Shown here one piece after another: positions 26,607 to 35,943 of a stretch of DNA of 64,000 bases. Numbering within the stretch: position 1 is the stretch's first letter; each line of letters starts with the position of its first letter. The stretch comes from Clostridium sp. KNHs214. GTDB lineage: Bacteria; Bacillota; Clostridia; Clostridiales; Clostridiaceae. The notes under the pieces are model-generated. The model was given only the letters and a program-made list of their open reading frames with translations. It was not told the origin of the DNA and searched no databases. Made by a program: the position numbers and the translations under genes. The DNA is taken from positions 234,869 through 298,868 of the forward strand of contig NZ_JQMW01000004.1 of the NCBI RefSeq assembly GCF_000744935.1. Direction: 5' to 3'.

Positions 26607-27884
26607 CTAAAATAAATATTCAAATTCAAAATCGTTTAATCTAACTATCTCTCCATCTTCTATTCCCATTTCTCTAAGCTCATCAAATACCCCTTTGTTT
26701 TTAAGAACCTTATGGAAATATTTTAGTGAATCTGGATTATTTACATTTACTGCACTTAGTAATCTATCTACGAAGGTTCCTTCTATTACATAAGCACCGT
26801 CATCATCTCTTCTTATAGTATAAGTAAATTTCTTCTCTTCTGGTATATATAATTCATCTTCTGGTATTTGTAGTTCTAAAACTGGTATTGTACTAAGTAT
26901 TCTAGCACATTCTTTCATAAGCTCAGATACACCTTCTTGAGTAGCTGCTGATATTTTAAATATCTTTTTGTATCCCATATCTTCTAGTTTCTTTTTAAAG
27001 TTTTCAAATATCTCATCATCATAAAGCATATCACTCTTATTTGCTGCAACAATTTGAGGTCTATCCCATAGTTTAACACTATACTTTTTCAATTCATCGT
27101 TTATTTTAATAAAATCTTCAATAGGATCTCTGCCTTCTACTCCAGAAATATCAACTACATGTATAAGAAGTCTAGTTCTTTCTACATGTCTTAAAAACTG
27201 TAATCCTAGCCCTACCCCTTCTGATGCTCCTTCAATTATTCCAGGAATATCAGCCATTACAAAAGCAGGTGCTTCTGGTACAGATACTACTCCTAAATTA
27301 GGCTTTAAAGTTGTAAAATGATAATTAGCTATCTTAGGCCTAGCCTTTGAAACAGTAGAAAGTAATGTAGATTTACCCACGTTAGGAAATCCAATTAGTC
27401 CTACATCCGCTAATAACTTTAATTCAAGAACAATAAATCTTTCTTCTCCTGGCATACCTGGTTCTGCAAAAGAAGGTGCCTGTCTTGTAGATGTTGCATA
27501 TCTAGCATTACCTTTTCCACCTTTTCCACCTTTGGCAATTATAAATTTGTCTCCCTCATGAGATAAATCTACCATTATTTTATTTGTCTCAAAATCTCTT
27601 ATAACTGTACCTGTAGGAACTTTTATATATAAGTCTTTTCCATCTTTTCCATAGCACTTACTTTTAGATCCATTTTCTCCAGGTTCCGCTACATATTTTC
27701 TGTGATATGTAAAATCAAGCAAAGTGGTTAACTGTGATTCTGCCACTAAAACAACATCACCACCATCGCCACCATCACCACCATCTGGTCCTCCTAATGA
27801 AACATACTTTTCTCTTCTAAAAGATACAGCTCCATCTCCACCTTTTCCAGACTTAACAAAAATCTTAGCTTTATCTATAAACAT
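26607..27884 (-). CDS. obg: Obg/CgtA GTPase, 50S assembly and stringent control
   Basis: 425 residues. Glycine-rich N-terminal Obg domain ([18 protein letters not shown]), then the G domain with [11 protein letters not shown] (G1), ADIPGII (G3), NKSD (G4) and SAA (G5), then a C-terminal Obg (OCT) domain. ATG 27884 is chosen since it gives the family start [11 protein letters not shown] and has AAGGTGAG upstream; GTG 27893 is three codons longer. The run of GGTGGCGAT codons is a normal feature of this domain. Confidence 0.96.
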   Translation of the reverse strand: MFIDKAKIFVKSGKGGDGAVSFRREKYVSLGGPDGGDGGDGGDVVLVAESQLTTLLDFTYHRKYVAEPGENGSKSKCYGKDGKDLYIKVPTGTVIRDFETNKIMVDLSHEGDKFIIAKGGKGGKGNARYATSTRQAPSFAEPGMPGEERFIVLELKLLADVGLIGFPNVGKSTLLSTVSKARPKIANYHFTTLKPNLGVVSVPEAPAFVMADIPGIIEGASEGVGLGLQFLRHVERTRLLIHVVDISGVEGRDPIEDFIKINDELKKYSVKLWDRPQIVAANKSDMLYDDEIFENFKKKLEDMGYKKIFKISAATQEGVSELMKECARILSTIPVLELQIPEDELYIPEEKKFTYTIRRDDDGAYVIEGTFVDRLLSAVNVNNPDSLKYFHKVLKNKGVFDELREMGIEDGEIVRLNDFEFEYLF

Positions 27885-28073
27885 ACTACTCACCTTACCT
27901 TAATTAATATTTATATGTAAACAAATTCAAATTTGTTGTTTTCCATTTCATTAAATATATTATTTACTAAATTGAACTTTTTATAATAATTAAACTTAAA
28001 AACAATTCTTCTCGGCTATTTACCTCTATATCTAATATTATAAGCTTTTTTTATAATTTCATAATAACTTATT

Positions 28074-28208
28074 AGGTACATGAAAAGAAATAGCAAGTCA
28101 AAGATACTGATATATTTTGTGTCAGATAAGAAAGCAGGTTCCGTGGCTAGTAAGACTATCGGCAGGTTCTGCTGATGCAGTATGACGCAAAATAGAATTT
28201 ATTTGAAG
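28074..28208. repeat. F2 palindromic element, right end truncated
   Basis: Reverse orientation: AGGTACATGAAAAGAAATAG at the left, then GTGTCAGATAAGAAAGCAGG and CGTGGCTAGTAAGACTATCG. The right arm is deleted after GACGCAAAATAGAATTTATTTGAA. Lies between the obg start and the rpmA terminator. The adjoining bases 27885-28073 are AT-rich with nothing recognisable. Confidence 0.85.
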
Positions 28209-28229
28209 AGTCTTACATATATAAGTTTT

Positions 28230-28256
28230 AAAAAAGCACCCCTGAAGGGTGCCTTT
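28230..28256 (-). terminator. Terminator after rpmA
   Basis: GGCACCC and GGGTGCC pair around TTCA on the minus strand, followed by TTTTTT. It begins just past the rpmA stop and ends the rplU-prp-rpmA operon, so obg is transcribed separately. Confidence 0.9.
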
Positions 28257-28257
28257 A

Positions 28258-28560
28258 CTATTCAGCTATTTCAACTTCTACTTCAACTGGGTAGACACTT
28301 GCTTTTTTCTTGTCTCTTCCCACTCTTTCATATTTAACAACACCATCTATCTTAGCAAAAAGAGTGTCATCACCGCCTCTTCCTACGTTAAGACCTGGGT
28401 GAATCTTTGTTCCTCTTTGTCTTACTAATATATTTCCAGCTAGAACAAATTGTCCGTCTGCACATTTAGTTCCAAGTCTTTTAGATTCACTATCTCTACC
28501 GTTCTTAGAACTACCAACTCCTTTTTTATGAGCTAGCAATTGTAAGTTAACTAATAACAT
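28258..28560 (-). CDS. rpmA: 50S ribosomal protein L27 with cleavable N-terminal extension
   Basis: 100 residues. It begins [20 protein letters not shown]; the LQLLA part is the Firmicutes-type extension removed by Prp before the AHKKG (mature A/GHKKG) start. The rest is classic L27 ([23 protein letters not shown] would be the core). Third gene of rplU-prp-rpmA. Confidence 0.97.
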   Translation of the reverse strand: MLLVNLQLLAHKKGVGSSKNGRDSESKRLGTKCADGQFVLAGNILVRQRGTKIHPGLNVGRGGDDTLFAKIDGVVKYERVGRDKKKASVYPVEVEVEIAE

Positions 28561-28563
28561 GGG

Positions 28564-28890
28564 TTACACCTCCTCTTCGTGCACTTTTATATAACCACCG
28601 TAATTGCTTTGGATATTTTTTAACCCTAAAAGCAATGTTTCCATCAAAATCTGACATCTATCTATTTCCTCTGGAGAATTATCTTCTATGTTTATATTTA
28701 TATATCCATCTTCTGCTGAACAATCTGCTTGTATATTAAGTACTGTAAGAATTCCATCTCCTATGGAGCATGAAATTGCAGTAGCTGCACTACAAACTAT
28801 GTCACTGCCCTCTTCAGAGTAATCTGAATGCCCTTCTAAGCTGATGCAAACTAGTTTCTCATTTTTCCTTTTAGCTTTTACACTAATCAT
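28564..28890 (-). CDS. prp: Ribosomal-processing cysteine protease Prp
   Basis: 108 residues, the expected size. SLEGHSDYSEEGSDIVCSAA carries the catalytic His (GH) and Cys (VCSA). It removes the N-terminal extension of L27, encoded just downstream. Start ATG 28890 lies right after the rplU stop. Confidence 0.95.
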   Translation of the reverse strand: MISVKAKRKNEKLVCISLEGHSDYSEEGSDIVCSAATAISCSIGDGILTVLNIQADCSAEDGYININIEDNSPEEIDRCQILMETLLLGLKNIQSNYGGYIKVHEEEV

Positions 28891-28892
28891 AA

Positions 28893-29204
28893 TTATGCTT
28901 CTATTGCTTCAATTTGTAATCTAGTGTATGGTTGTCTGTGGCCTTGTTTTTTTCTGAAATGCTTCTTACGTTTGTATTTCATTACAATAACCTTTTTAGC
29001 TTTTCCTTGTTCAAGTACTTTAGCTACAACTTTAGCACCTTCTACTACAGGCTTTCCTACTACTAAATTACCATCCTTGCTTACTACAAGAACGTCAGTT
29101 AATTCAACTGTTGAATCAACTTCTGCATTTAATTTTTCAACGAATATAACGTCTCCTTGAGAAACTTTATATTGCTTTCCTCCTGTTGCTACAACTGCGT
29201 ACAT
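28893..29204 (-). CDS. rplU: 50S ribosomal protein L21
   Basis: 103 residues: [20 protein letters not shown] at the start and [19 protein letters not shown] at the end are diagnostic. ATG 29204 has GGAGGTGTATTTTA upstream. First gene of the operon, preceded by an L21-type leader. Confidence 0.98.
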   Translation of the reverse strand: MYAVVATGGKQYKVSQGDVIFVEKLNAEVDSTVELTDVLVVSKDGNLVVGKPVVEGAKVVAKVLEQGKAKKVIVMKYKRKKHFRKKQGHRQPYTRLQIEAIEA

Positions 29205-29214
29205 TAAAATACAC

Positions 29215-29285
29215 CTCCTCTATCCAGTCTCGCCATCAAAGGCACACATTCTGTGTTTAAAACCTTGTCTGAGCGGTCTACAAAT
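29215..29285 (-). promoter_or_regulatory. L21 leader RNA element
   Basis: The minus strand shows GACCGCTCAGACAAGG, a hairpin AACACAGAATGTGT, then TGCCTTTGATGGCGAGACTGG, matching the Firmicutes L21 leader, which has been proposed to let L21 regulate its own operon. The assignment is from memory of the family, not a covariance search. Confidence 0.7.
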
Positions 29286-29325
29286 GACATTTTATCACAC
29301 CAAGTCTTATTTGTAAAGGAAAAAT

Positions 29326-30777
29326 TTATCCTAAATTATTCTCATAAATTTTGCAGCTTTGCAATTTTTTTATTTGACTCATAAATAAAATAGGTTCAAC
29401 TTTAAACACTTCACTATTGTTAGTATATTTTAAATAAACATTTTTGTCTAAGGCATCTATTTCTTTTATAAAAGATATTATATCTTCTGAAATACTCTTT
29501 TTGTATTGTTCATTAATTTCAATATATACGGCATCTCCATGACATTGTTCTTCAATTTTATATATAATATTTTTAATAAGAAATTCTATATAAGATAATC
29601 TTAATCTCTTTCCTTCACCGCTGCATTCTTGACAATTTTCTTCCAAATAGCTGTATATATCCTTACCCACTCTTTTTCTTGTTATTTGTAAAAGTCCAAG
29701 AGGTGTAAATGGATAAATTTTAGTTTTATTCTTATCATCACTAAAGCCCTTTTCTACTATATTCTTAACAGCTTCTTTATCTTCTTCTGAATACATATCT
29801 ATAAAGTCAATAATTATAATACCTGCTAAATTTCTTAGTTTTATCTGCTTTACAATTTCTTCTGCTGCCTCTAAATTTGTACTTAAAAAAGTATTTCTCA
29901 TGGATTCATGTTTTGTATTTTGGGCCGTATTTACATCAACCACATACATAGCTTCCGTTTTATCTATTACTATATTTCCTCCTGATGGAAGAGAAATTTT
30001 TTTACTTCTTAAATGAATTAATTTTTTTTCTATTCCATAATAACTAAATAAATTTTCTTCATTATCATAAAGATTTACATCTATATTTAATCCTTCTCTA
30101 GTCTTCATATATTCTACTATCTTATGGTAGTATTCTGAACTATTTGTGATTATTTCTGTAAAACTTTCATCTATATACTCTCTTAAAATCCTATTTATAA
30201 TCCCTCTATTACTATATAATAATTTAGGTTTTAAAGTATAGGTGCCAGTTTTTATTACTTGAACATACTTATTATATAAATATTCTATTTCCACATTCAT
30301 CTCTTCTACAGTAGCTTCTAATGCTTTACTTCTTATTATTACTCCCAGATCTTTAGGCTTCTTTATATGCTTTATTATATATTTTTTTAATTCCACATCA
30401 TCTATATTTTTAGAAAAATTAATTCTGTTGTTAAATGTAACTAAAACACAATAATTGCCCTGAATGCTTATGTCAGCAGTAACTTTCGGACCCTTGTCTC
30501 CAAAAGCTTCCTTTACAATTTCTACAATTACGTGATCACCATTCTTTAAGTTTTTTGGATTTGAATCCCCTAATTGCATGTAGCAGTTCTTTTCTATCCC
30601 TATATCTATAAATGCACTATTATTAGCATTTATAATATTTTTTACAATGCCTTTATATATTTCACCTACATGAGGTCCACTTTCCGCTTCTTGGATTAAT
30701 ATTTCCTCCAACTCTTCTTCTCTTTTTATCGCTACTCTCGTACACGACCCCTGTTTTTCTATGTACATTTTCTTCAT
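29326..30777 (-). CDS. rng: Ribonuclease G/E family endoribonuclease
   Basis: 483 residues. S1-like N-terminal domain (VGEIYKGIVKNIINANNSAF), RNase H-like and DNase I-like core with GGNIVIDKTEAMYVVDVNTA and IIIIDFIDM (catalytic Asp pair), and a Zn-link type CQECSGEGK. It lacks the long C-terminal scaffold of RNase E, so it is the RNase G form. It lies upstream of rplU, downstream of the DUF2344 gene. Start ATG 30777. Confidence 0.93.
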   Translation of the reverse strand: MKKMYIEKQGSCTRVAIKREEELEEILIQEAESGPHVGEIYKGIVKNIINANNSAFIDIGIEKNCYMQLGDSNPKNLKNGDHVIVEIVKEAFGDKGPKVTADISIQGNYCVLVTFNNRINFSKNIDDVELKKYIIKHIKKPKDLGVIIRSKALEATVEEMNVEIEYLYNKYVQVIKTGTYTLKPKLLYSNRGIINRILREYIDESFTEIITNSSEYYHKIVEYMKTREGLNIDVNLYDNEENLFSYYGIEKKLIHLRSKKISLPSGGNIVIDKTEAMYVVDVNTAQNTKHESMRNTFLSTNLEAAEEIVKQIKLRNLAGIIIIDFIDMYSEEDKEAVKNIVEKGFSDDKNKTKIYPFTPLGLLQITRKRVGKDIYSYLEENCQECSGEGKRLRLSYIEFLIKNIIYKIEEQCHGDAVYIEINEQYKKSISEDIISFIKEIDALDKNVYLKYTNNSEVFKVEPILFMSQIKKLQSCKIYENNLG

Positions 30778-30892
30778 TTTTTCACCACCCTATTGACAAT
30801 CCCTATTCCCTAATACCCACTCATCACCACTGGTAAACTATCCCTATGTATTCAATATAAAATAATTAATTTTTATTCTACACATAAAGCTC

Positions 30893-31600
30893 TTATAACT
30901 TTCTAAAATACTCTTGTAAACTCACCATTTTTTTACCCATATAAGTATACAATTCTTCTCTTTCTATTCTTACAAATCTATCCTTACAAGCCCCTTTGGT
31001 GTGATTTTGTATATACTCTGCAAGAATTTGAGGAGATAAATTGTCCTTACTTCCAGATGAAACTAAAACCTTAAGTTTTAAATATCCCTCATTAAATTCA
31101 TAATTTATTTTTTTAATCATAGATCTTATATTTAATTCTTTTTCACCTTTTTTTGTTTTCTTAATTACATTCCATTGTTTATCATTTAATAATTCTTTTA
31201 ACTGCCTCCAAGCTTCCGCATCCTTTTCATAAGGTATGTGTATGCAATAATCTGAAGCCTCTACTAAAGCCATTGAAGGTGGAATTTTCTTTCCCTCTAT
31301 TGCTTTAACCTTTATTACATCTAGTATTTTAATTCCTAAAGGACAAGACTTTATCAACTTATCTTTTATATATTTTTCATCTAACTCTTCTGTTAAGCTG
31401 AAATCAAAATATTCAGCTGATGAAAAAACTCCCACTCCTAGAGGTTGTGCTATAGATAAAGTTAAATGAGGATTAAATCCTTTTGAATACTCTGCTGGTA
31501 ATTCTGCTCTTCTTATTATCCTTTGTACCGTTCTTAAAAAATCTAAGTGTGCTATGAATTTTATTTCATCTTCTTTAGTACATTTAACTAAATAACGCAC
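30893..31600 (-). CDS. TIGR03936/DUF2344 radical-SAM-linked protein
   Basis: 235 residues from GTG 31600; the family start (M)RYLVKCTKEDEIKFIAHLD is matched. PAEYSKGFNPHLTLSIAQPL is the conserved core. The family is almost always next to the radical SAM protein encoded upstream, with which it overlaps by 17 bases here. TTG 31606 and an ATG further upstream at 31633 are alternatives. Function unknown, presumably a partner in the same rRNA/tRNA or cofactor modification. Confidence 0.85.
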   Translation of the reverse strand: MRYLVKCTKEDEIKFIAHLDFLRTVQRIIRRAELPAEYSKGFNPHLTLSIAQPLGVGVFSSAEYFDFSLTEELDEKYIKDKLIKSCPLGIKILDVIKVKAIEGKKIPPSMALVEASDYCIHIPYEKDAEAWRQLKELLNDKQWNVIKKTKKGEKELNIRSMIKKINYEFNEGYLKLKVLVSSGSKDNLSPQILAEYIQNHTKGACKDRFVRIEREELYTYMGKKMVSLQEYFRKL

Positions 31601-33446
31601 CTTCAAAACACTTCCCTTCCTTAAAACCATCATTAGTATTTATGCCACATAGTTTACATCCCTGTCTGCAATCTGGTGTGACTTCAGCTTTTTTAGCCCT
31701 TTCATTTTCTTTTATTAAAAACTCCTTAGAAACCCCAACATCTATAAAGTCCCATGGAAGTATTTCATCATAATTTCTATCTCTATAAGCATAAAAATCT
31801 CCATCTACTCCACATTCCTCTAAAGCTTGCTTCCATATTGGGAAACTAAAATATTCATTCCATCCGTCAAATTTAGCTCCTTTTTCAAATGCCTTTATAA
31901 GCACATCACACATTTTCCTGTCACCTCTAGCAAATATAGCTTCCATGTAGCTCACTGGTGACTCATGCCAATTGTATGTAATTTGCCTTCTCTTAATATT
32001 TTTTCTAAGGGTTTGTATTTTTCCCTTAACACTTTCCATATTATCTTGAGGAGTCCATTGAAAAGGTGTAAATGGTTTTGGTACAAATATAGAAGTACTT
32101 ATGGTAACCTTAAGTCCCTTTTGTCTTTCCTCTTTTGGTACTTTATAATATTCATCCACTACCTTTTCACCAAGCTCAGCTATGCCTTGAACATCCTCCA
32201 TGTTTTCGTAAGGAAGGCCTATCATGAAATAAAGTTTAACAGTACTCCAACCAGATTTAAAAATACTACTTACTGAGTCTATTAAGTCTTCTTCCGTAAC
32301 ACCCTTATTAATCACATCTCTCATTCTTTGCGTTCCTGCTTCTGGTGCAAAAGTAATACCTGTTTTTCTTACCTTTTGAATCTCTTTTACTAAATCTACT
32401 GCAAAGGAATCTATTCTTATAGAAGGTAGTGATACTCCTACCTTTTTATCCTTATATTTTTCTATTAATGAAAAAATCAAATTTTTAATATCAGAATAAT
32501 CACATATACTTAGTGATGTAAGAGATATTTCTTCATATCCTGTTTTCTTTATTAATTCATCTGCTAATTCTACTAATTTATCAGTTTTCTTTTCTCTTAC
32601 AGGTCTATATATCATTCCTGCTTGACAGAATCTGCACCCTCTTGTGCATCCTCTAAAAGTTTCTAGCATTATTCTATCATGTACTATTTCTGTATACGGA
32701 ACTATTAACTCTGTTGGATAATCCACTTCATTAAAATTCTTTATTATTCTCTTAGTAACTTTTTTCGGAAACTCATCACTAACTGGTTTAAATTCCTTTA
32801 TAGTTCCATCTTCATTATAATCTGTATTATAAAACTTAGGTACATAAGTTCCTGGTATTTTAGCTGCTTCTCTTAAAAATTCATCCTTTGACTTGCCCTG
32901 TTTTTTCATACTCTTGTATAAATCTAGAACATCATTTAAATGTTCTTCTCCCTCACCTAAAGAAAATAAATCAGCTATATCATAAAGTGGTTCTGGATTA
33001 TAAGCACAAGGACCTCCGCACAACACTATAGGATCTTCTTCACTTCTTTCTGAGGCTCTTATAGCTATGCCACTCATATCTAACATATTTAGTATATTTG
33101 TATAACTCATTTCATATTGTAATGTAAAAGCGATAAAATCAAATTCTTTAAGCGGATCCTTTGTCTCTAGAGCATACATAGAAACTCCATTTTCCCTCAT
33201 TAACTTTTCCATATCTGGCCAAGGTGCAAAAGCCCTTTCACAAAAGGTATCTTCTCTTTTATTAAGAACATAGTAAAGTATTTTCATCCCCAAATGCGAC
33301 ATTCCCACTTCATAAACATCTGGAAAACAAAATGCAAATCTTATATCTACTTTATTTTTATCTTTGTTAAAAGAATTAATTTCTCCTCCTATGTATCTTG
33401 CAGGTTTCTCAACTTTATATAAAATATCATCAGAAATTTTCTTCAT
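31584..33446 (-). CDS. TIGR03960-family radical SAM protein
   Basis: 620 residues. ETFRGCTRGCRFCQAG carries the CxxxCxxC [4Fe-4S] motif. The N-terminal half resembles a B12-binding-like Rossmann domain (RFAFCFPDVYEVGMSHLGM) and the region EEISLTSLSICDYSDI is typical of the family. The C-terminal part has a CKLCG cluster (DCRQGCKLCG). Substrate unknown. Conserved neighbour of the DUF2344 gene, rng and rplU in Clostridia. Confidence 0.92.
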   Translation of the reverse strand: MKKISDDILYKVEKPARYIGGEINSFNKDKNKVDIRFAFCFPDVYEVGMSHLGMKILYYVLNKREDTFCERAFAPWPDMEKLMRENGVSMYALETKDPLKEFDFIAFTLQYEMSYTNILNMLDMSGIAIRASERSEEDPIVLCGGPCAYNPEPLYDIADLFSLGEGEEHLNDVLDLYKSMKKQGKSKDEFLREAAKIPGTYVPKFYNTDYNEDGTIKEFKPVSDEFPKKVTKRIIKNFNEVDYPTELIVPYTEIVHDRIMLETFRGCTRGCRFCQAGMIYRPVREKKTDKLVELADELIKKTGYEEISLTSLSICDYSDIKNLIFSLIEKYKDKKVGVSLPSIRIDSFAVDLVKEIQKVRKTGITFAPEAGTQRMRDVINKGVTEEDLIDSVSSIFKSGWSTVKLYFMIGLPYENMEDVQGIAELGEKVVDEYYKVPKEERQKGLKVTISTSIFVPKPFTPFQWTPQDNMESVKGKIQTLRKNIKRRQITYNWHESPVSYMEAIFARGDRKMCDVLIKAFEKGAKFDGWNEYFSFPIWKQALEECGVDGDFYAYRDRNYDEILPWDFIDVGVSKEFLIKENERAKKAEVTPDCRQGCKLCGINTNDGFKEGKCFEGALFS

Positions 33447-33494
33447 TATATTTCCTCCTCATGTTTTTTACATCTAACTATTTTATCACATATA

Positions 33495-33507
33495 GGTGCC
33501 AGGCACC
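33495..33507. repeat. GGTGCC-type short palindrome
   Basis: GGTGCCAGGCACC, with a CGGAAAAAGTCGAAACG tail, in a 105-base gap between spoIVFB and the radical SAM gene. GGTGCC(T/A)GGCACC recurs in many anaerobe genomes, often near transposon-like sequences. No other copy noticed in this window. Confidence 0.45.
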
Positions 33508-33551
33508 ACCCGGAAAAAGTCGAAACGTTTGTATTTATAGTTTTTTTAATT

Positions 33552-34403
33552 CTACCTTAACTTTATATATTCTTCAATAGTTATATTTCCATACACTTTT
33601 AATGCATCTATTATTTCTTTTTCATAAATTATATCTATAACATTCATCTCATCATCTAAAACATAAAAAATATTATACCTATTTGTATCTATTAAATTCA
33701 TTATAAATAATAGACTTTCTTTACTATAAACCGAAATAGTTCTATTCTCCATGTACTTTCTCTTTAAAAATTTAATCTTTTTCTTAATAACATCTCCCAT
33801 AATTAAATAAACTATCCTTTCTCTTTCTCGAATTGAACAAACAATTATAAATAATCCTATAAGACCTATATTTAAATTATATAAAAAAGCACTTTTCTTA
33901 TAAAATAATATAAAGTAATACATAATAAAGCATAAGCCTATAGCTAGACTTATATTCACTGTTATTATATTTGATTTTTTATAATGTTTTTTTATACTTA
34001 AAAAATCTCTAAGTATTCTACCTCCATCTAAAGGCAAAGCAGGTATTAAATTAAATATACCTAAAGCCAAATTAGTTACTTCTAAAAATTTAAGCTGATA
34101 TAGTTTGAATTTAATAAAAGCTATGTGTAAAATTAAAGCAAGTATTATATTAAATAAAGGACCTGACACAGAAATAATTATATCTTCCAAAGGCGTTGCT
34201 TCATCTAAATCTTTTAGTTTAAGCACCGTACCTATAGGTAGTATCTCTATATCAAATCCTGAAAACCCTAAAATTCTAGCTGTAATATAATGTACTAATT
34301 CATGAAAAAAAGCCATTATAAAGGCCACTAAAATTTTACCCCGAAATCCTATGACTAATAAGCATACAAATATAAAAAGAAAATATTTATTAAACTTAAC
34401 CAT
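33552..34403 (-). CDS. spoIVFB: SpoIVFB-like M50 site-2 protease
   Basis: 283 residues, polytopic. AFFHELVHYITARILG carries the HExxH zinc motif inside a membrane helix, and IPALPLDGGRILRD supplies the NPDG-like DG third ligand. A C-terminal cytoplasmic CBS-like tail follows (YSKESLLFIMNLID). SpoIVFB cleaves pro-sigma-K in the mother-cell membrane around the forespore. It sits next to an M23-domain gene that resembles spoIVFA, in the position of the Bacillus mre-min-spoIVF-rplU cluster, which supports the name. Confidence 0.88.
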   Translation of the reverse strand: MVKFNKYFLFIFVCLLVIGFRGKILVAFIMAFFHELVHYITARILGFSGFDIEILPIGTVLKLKDLDEATPLEDIIISVSGPLFNIILALILHIAFIKFKLYQLKFLEVTNLALGIFNLIPALPLDGGRILRDFLSIKKHYKKSNIITVNISLAIGLCFIMYYFILFYKKSAFLYNLNIGLIGLFIIVCSIRERERIVYLIMGDVIKKKIKFLKRKYMENRTISVYSKESLLFIMNLIDTNRYNIFYVLDDEMNVIDIIYEKEIIDALKVYGNITIEEYIKLR

Positions 34404-34429
34404 TCATTCCCCATTCTCCATTCTTATTG

Positions 34430-35206
34430 CTAAATCTCACTTTTCCACTGCCCACCAAAAAACTCCTTAGGGTTTTTATTTTCACCCATATACATTATTT
34501 CAAAGTGTAAATGTGGTCCTGTACTTTTTCCTGTATTACCACTTTTAGCTATACTTTCACCTTTCTTTATTTTCTGTTCTTTTTTTACTAATACTTCATT
34601 CAAGTGAGCATATTTAGTTTCTACTCCTTCACCATGATCTATTACTATGTATTTACCAAGTTCCTTATGCTCACCACATTCTTTTACTTTTCCATCGGCA
34701 CAGGCTTTTATAGGAGTGTTTTCCTTTAATGCTATATCTACTCCATTATGCATCTGCTTTTTTCCTGTAAATGGGTCTACTCTTTCTCCAAATTCAGAAG
34801 ATATTTTACCCACGCATGGCAATTCATAATCCTTTTTTACTAAGTCCTTCACTGACTCTTTATTATTTATTTTATTTATAACCTTCTCTATATAATCCTG
34901 AGACTTAGTTTTAAATTTATTAAAATCAAAGCTTTTAATACTAGTCCAAGCTTTTTTATAATCAAAATTTTCATTAACAATTTTTTTAGAATAATCATAA
35001 ACATTCTGAGTAGCTGGTGTAACAACTATTTTACAAAAAATAACTATGATAAATAATATAAGTACTCCTGCTAAGTCTCTTATTATTCTTTTAGTGATGA
35101 AATTTTCTTTTTTGTTTGTTCCAGTTTTAGTTGCCCTAGAATAGACTCCTCTTTTATTCAATACAGAATTATAATAGTCCCTATACTGGGGATTGTAGTT
35201 ACCCAT
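34430..35206 (-). CDS. spoIVFA: Single-TM M23 (LytM) domain protein, SpoIVFA-like
   Basis: 258 residues. Cytoplasmic N-terminus, one TM (LAGVLILFIIVIFCKIVV), a stalk, then an M23 domain: GERVDPFTGKKQMHNGVDIA and GPHLHFEI. Of the zinc ligands, the first His (HNGVD) and HLH are present. It lies 26 bases upstream of spoIVFB. SpoIVFA in Bacillus has the same architecture and position and acts as an anchor and inhibitor of SpoIVFB, but here the metal ligands look more complete than in the Bacillus protein, so enzymatic activity is possible. Start ATG 35206 with AAGGAGG. Confidence 0.75.
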   Translation of the reverse strand: MGNYNPQYRDYYNSVLNKRGVYSRATKTGTNKKENFITKRIIRDLAGVLILFIIVIFCKIVVTPATQNVYDYSKKIVNENFDYKKAWTSIKSFDFNKFKTKSQDYIEKVINKINNKESVKDLVKKDYELPCVGKISSEFGERVDPFTGKKQMHNGVDIALKENTPIKACADGKVKECGEHKELGKYIVIDHGEGVETKYAHLNEVLVKKEQKIKKGESIAKSGNTGKSTGPHLHFEIMYMGENKNPKEFFGGQWKSEI

Positions 35207-35484
35207 TTTATTCCTCCTTATCTTTTATTTACTGTTTATATATATTAATATTATTAAACTTATATGCAGATTTTGGTATAGATTTAATATGCTCACCTGT
35301 AAATAAGCAAAGCATTTCATCTATTTTATAGCTATTATTATCAATTTCTAATCACCAATCCCAATCACCAAAACATTCACTAATCTCCAGTTCTAAAAAA
35401 ATTTTTAGTCCACAATTCACACAATATCTTATTTATAATATTATTGATTTTAAACTTTATTGAAGTACATCATTAATTTGAAAA
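35207..35484. other. AT-rich spacer
   Basis: Spacer between the SpoIVFA-like gene and the mgsA terminator. I see no open frame with a ribosome binding site and no member of the repeat families; it may contain the promoter of the spoIVFA-like gene. Confidence 0.5.
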
Positions 35485-35530
35485 AGAAAAAAAACTGTCT
35501 TTAAAGTTATACACTTTAAAAACAGTTTTA
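35485..35530 (-). terminator. Terminator after mgsA
   Basis: AAACTGTTTTTAAAGT pairs with ACTTTAAAGACAGTTT and is followed by TTTTTCTTTTTC on the minus strand. Confidence 0.85.
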
Positions 35531-35550
35531 AAATATTAGTTAGTAAAATT

Positions 35551-35931
35551 TTAATTATTATTGCAGTGACTTTTTAATGCTTTTGCAAAGATTTCTGCCG
35601 TTCCCACATTTGTAGCTAAAGGCACATGGTGTACATCACATAATCTTAAAAGCGCAGAAACATCTGGTTCATGAGGTTGAACTGTAAGTGGATCTCTTAA
35701 AAATATAATTAAATCTAATTCACCTAAAGCCACCTTAGCTCCAATTTGTTGGTCTCCACCTAAAGGTCCTGAAAGAAACCTATGTACCTTTAATCCTACT
35801 ATTTCATTTAAAAGTCTTCCAGTAGTTCCTGTAGCGTAAAGTTCATGCTCCATAAAAATATTTTTGTACCTTTTCACAAAATCGATGATATCATCTTTCT
35901 TATTATCGTGGGCGATAAAAGCTATTTTCAT
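35551..35931 (-). CDS. mgsA: Methylglyoxal synthase
   Basis: 126 codons of a compact MGS-like domain: [27 protein letters not shown] with the catalytic Asp, FLRDPL and the [14 protein letters not shown] loop. It converts dihydroxyacetone phosphate to methylglyoxal and phosphate. Start ATG 35931 has AGGGGGAATTTAT upstream. It follows rodA with a 12-base gap. Confidence 0.96.
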   Translation of the reverse strand: MKIAFIAHDNKKDDIIDFVKRYKNIFMEHELYATGTTGRLLNEIVGLKVHRFLSGPLGGDQQIGAKVALGELDLIIFLRDPLTVQPHEPDVSALLRLCDVHHVPLATNVGTAEIFAKALKSHCNNN

Positions 35932-35943
35932 ATAAATTCCCCC

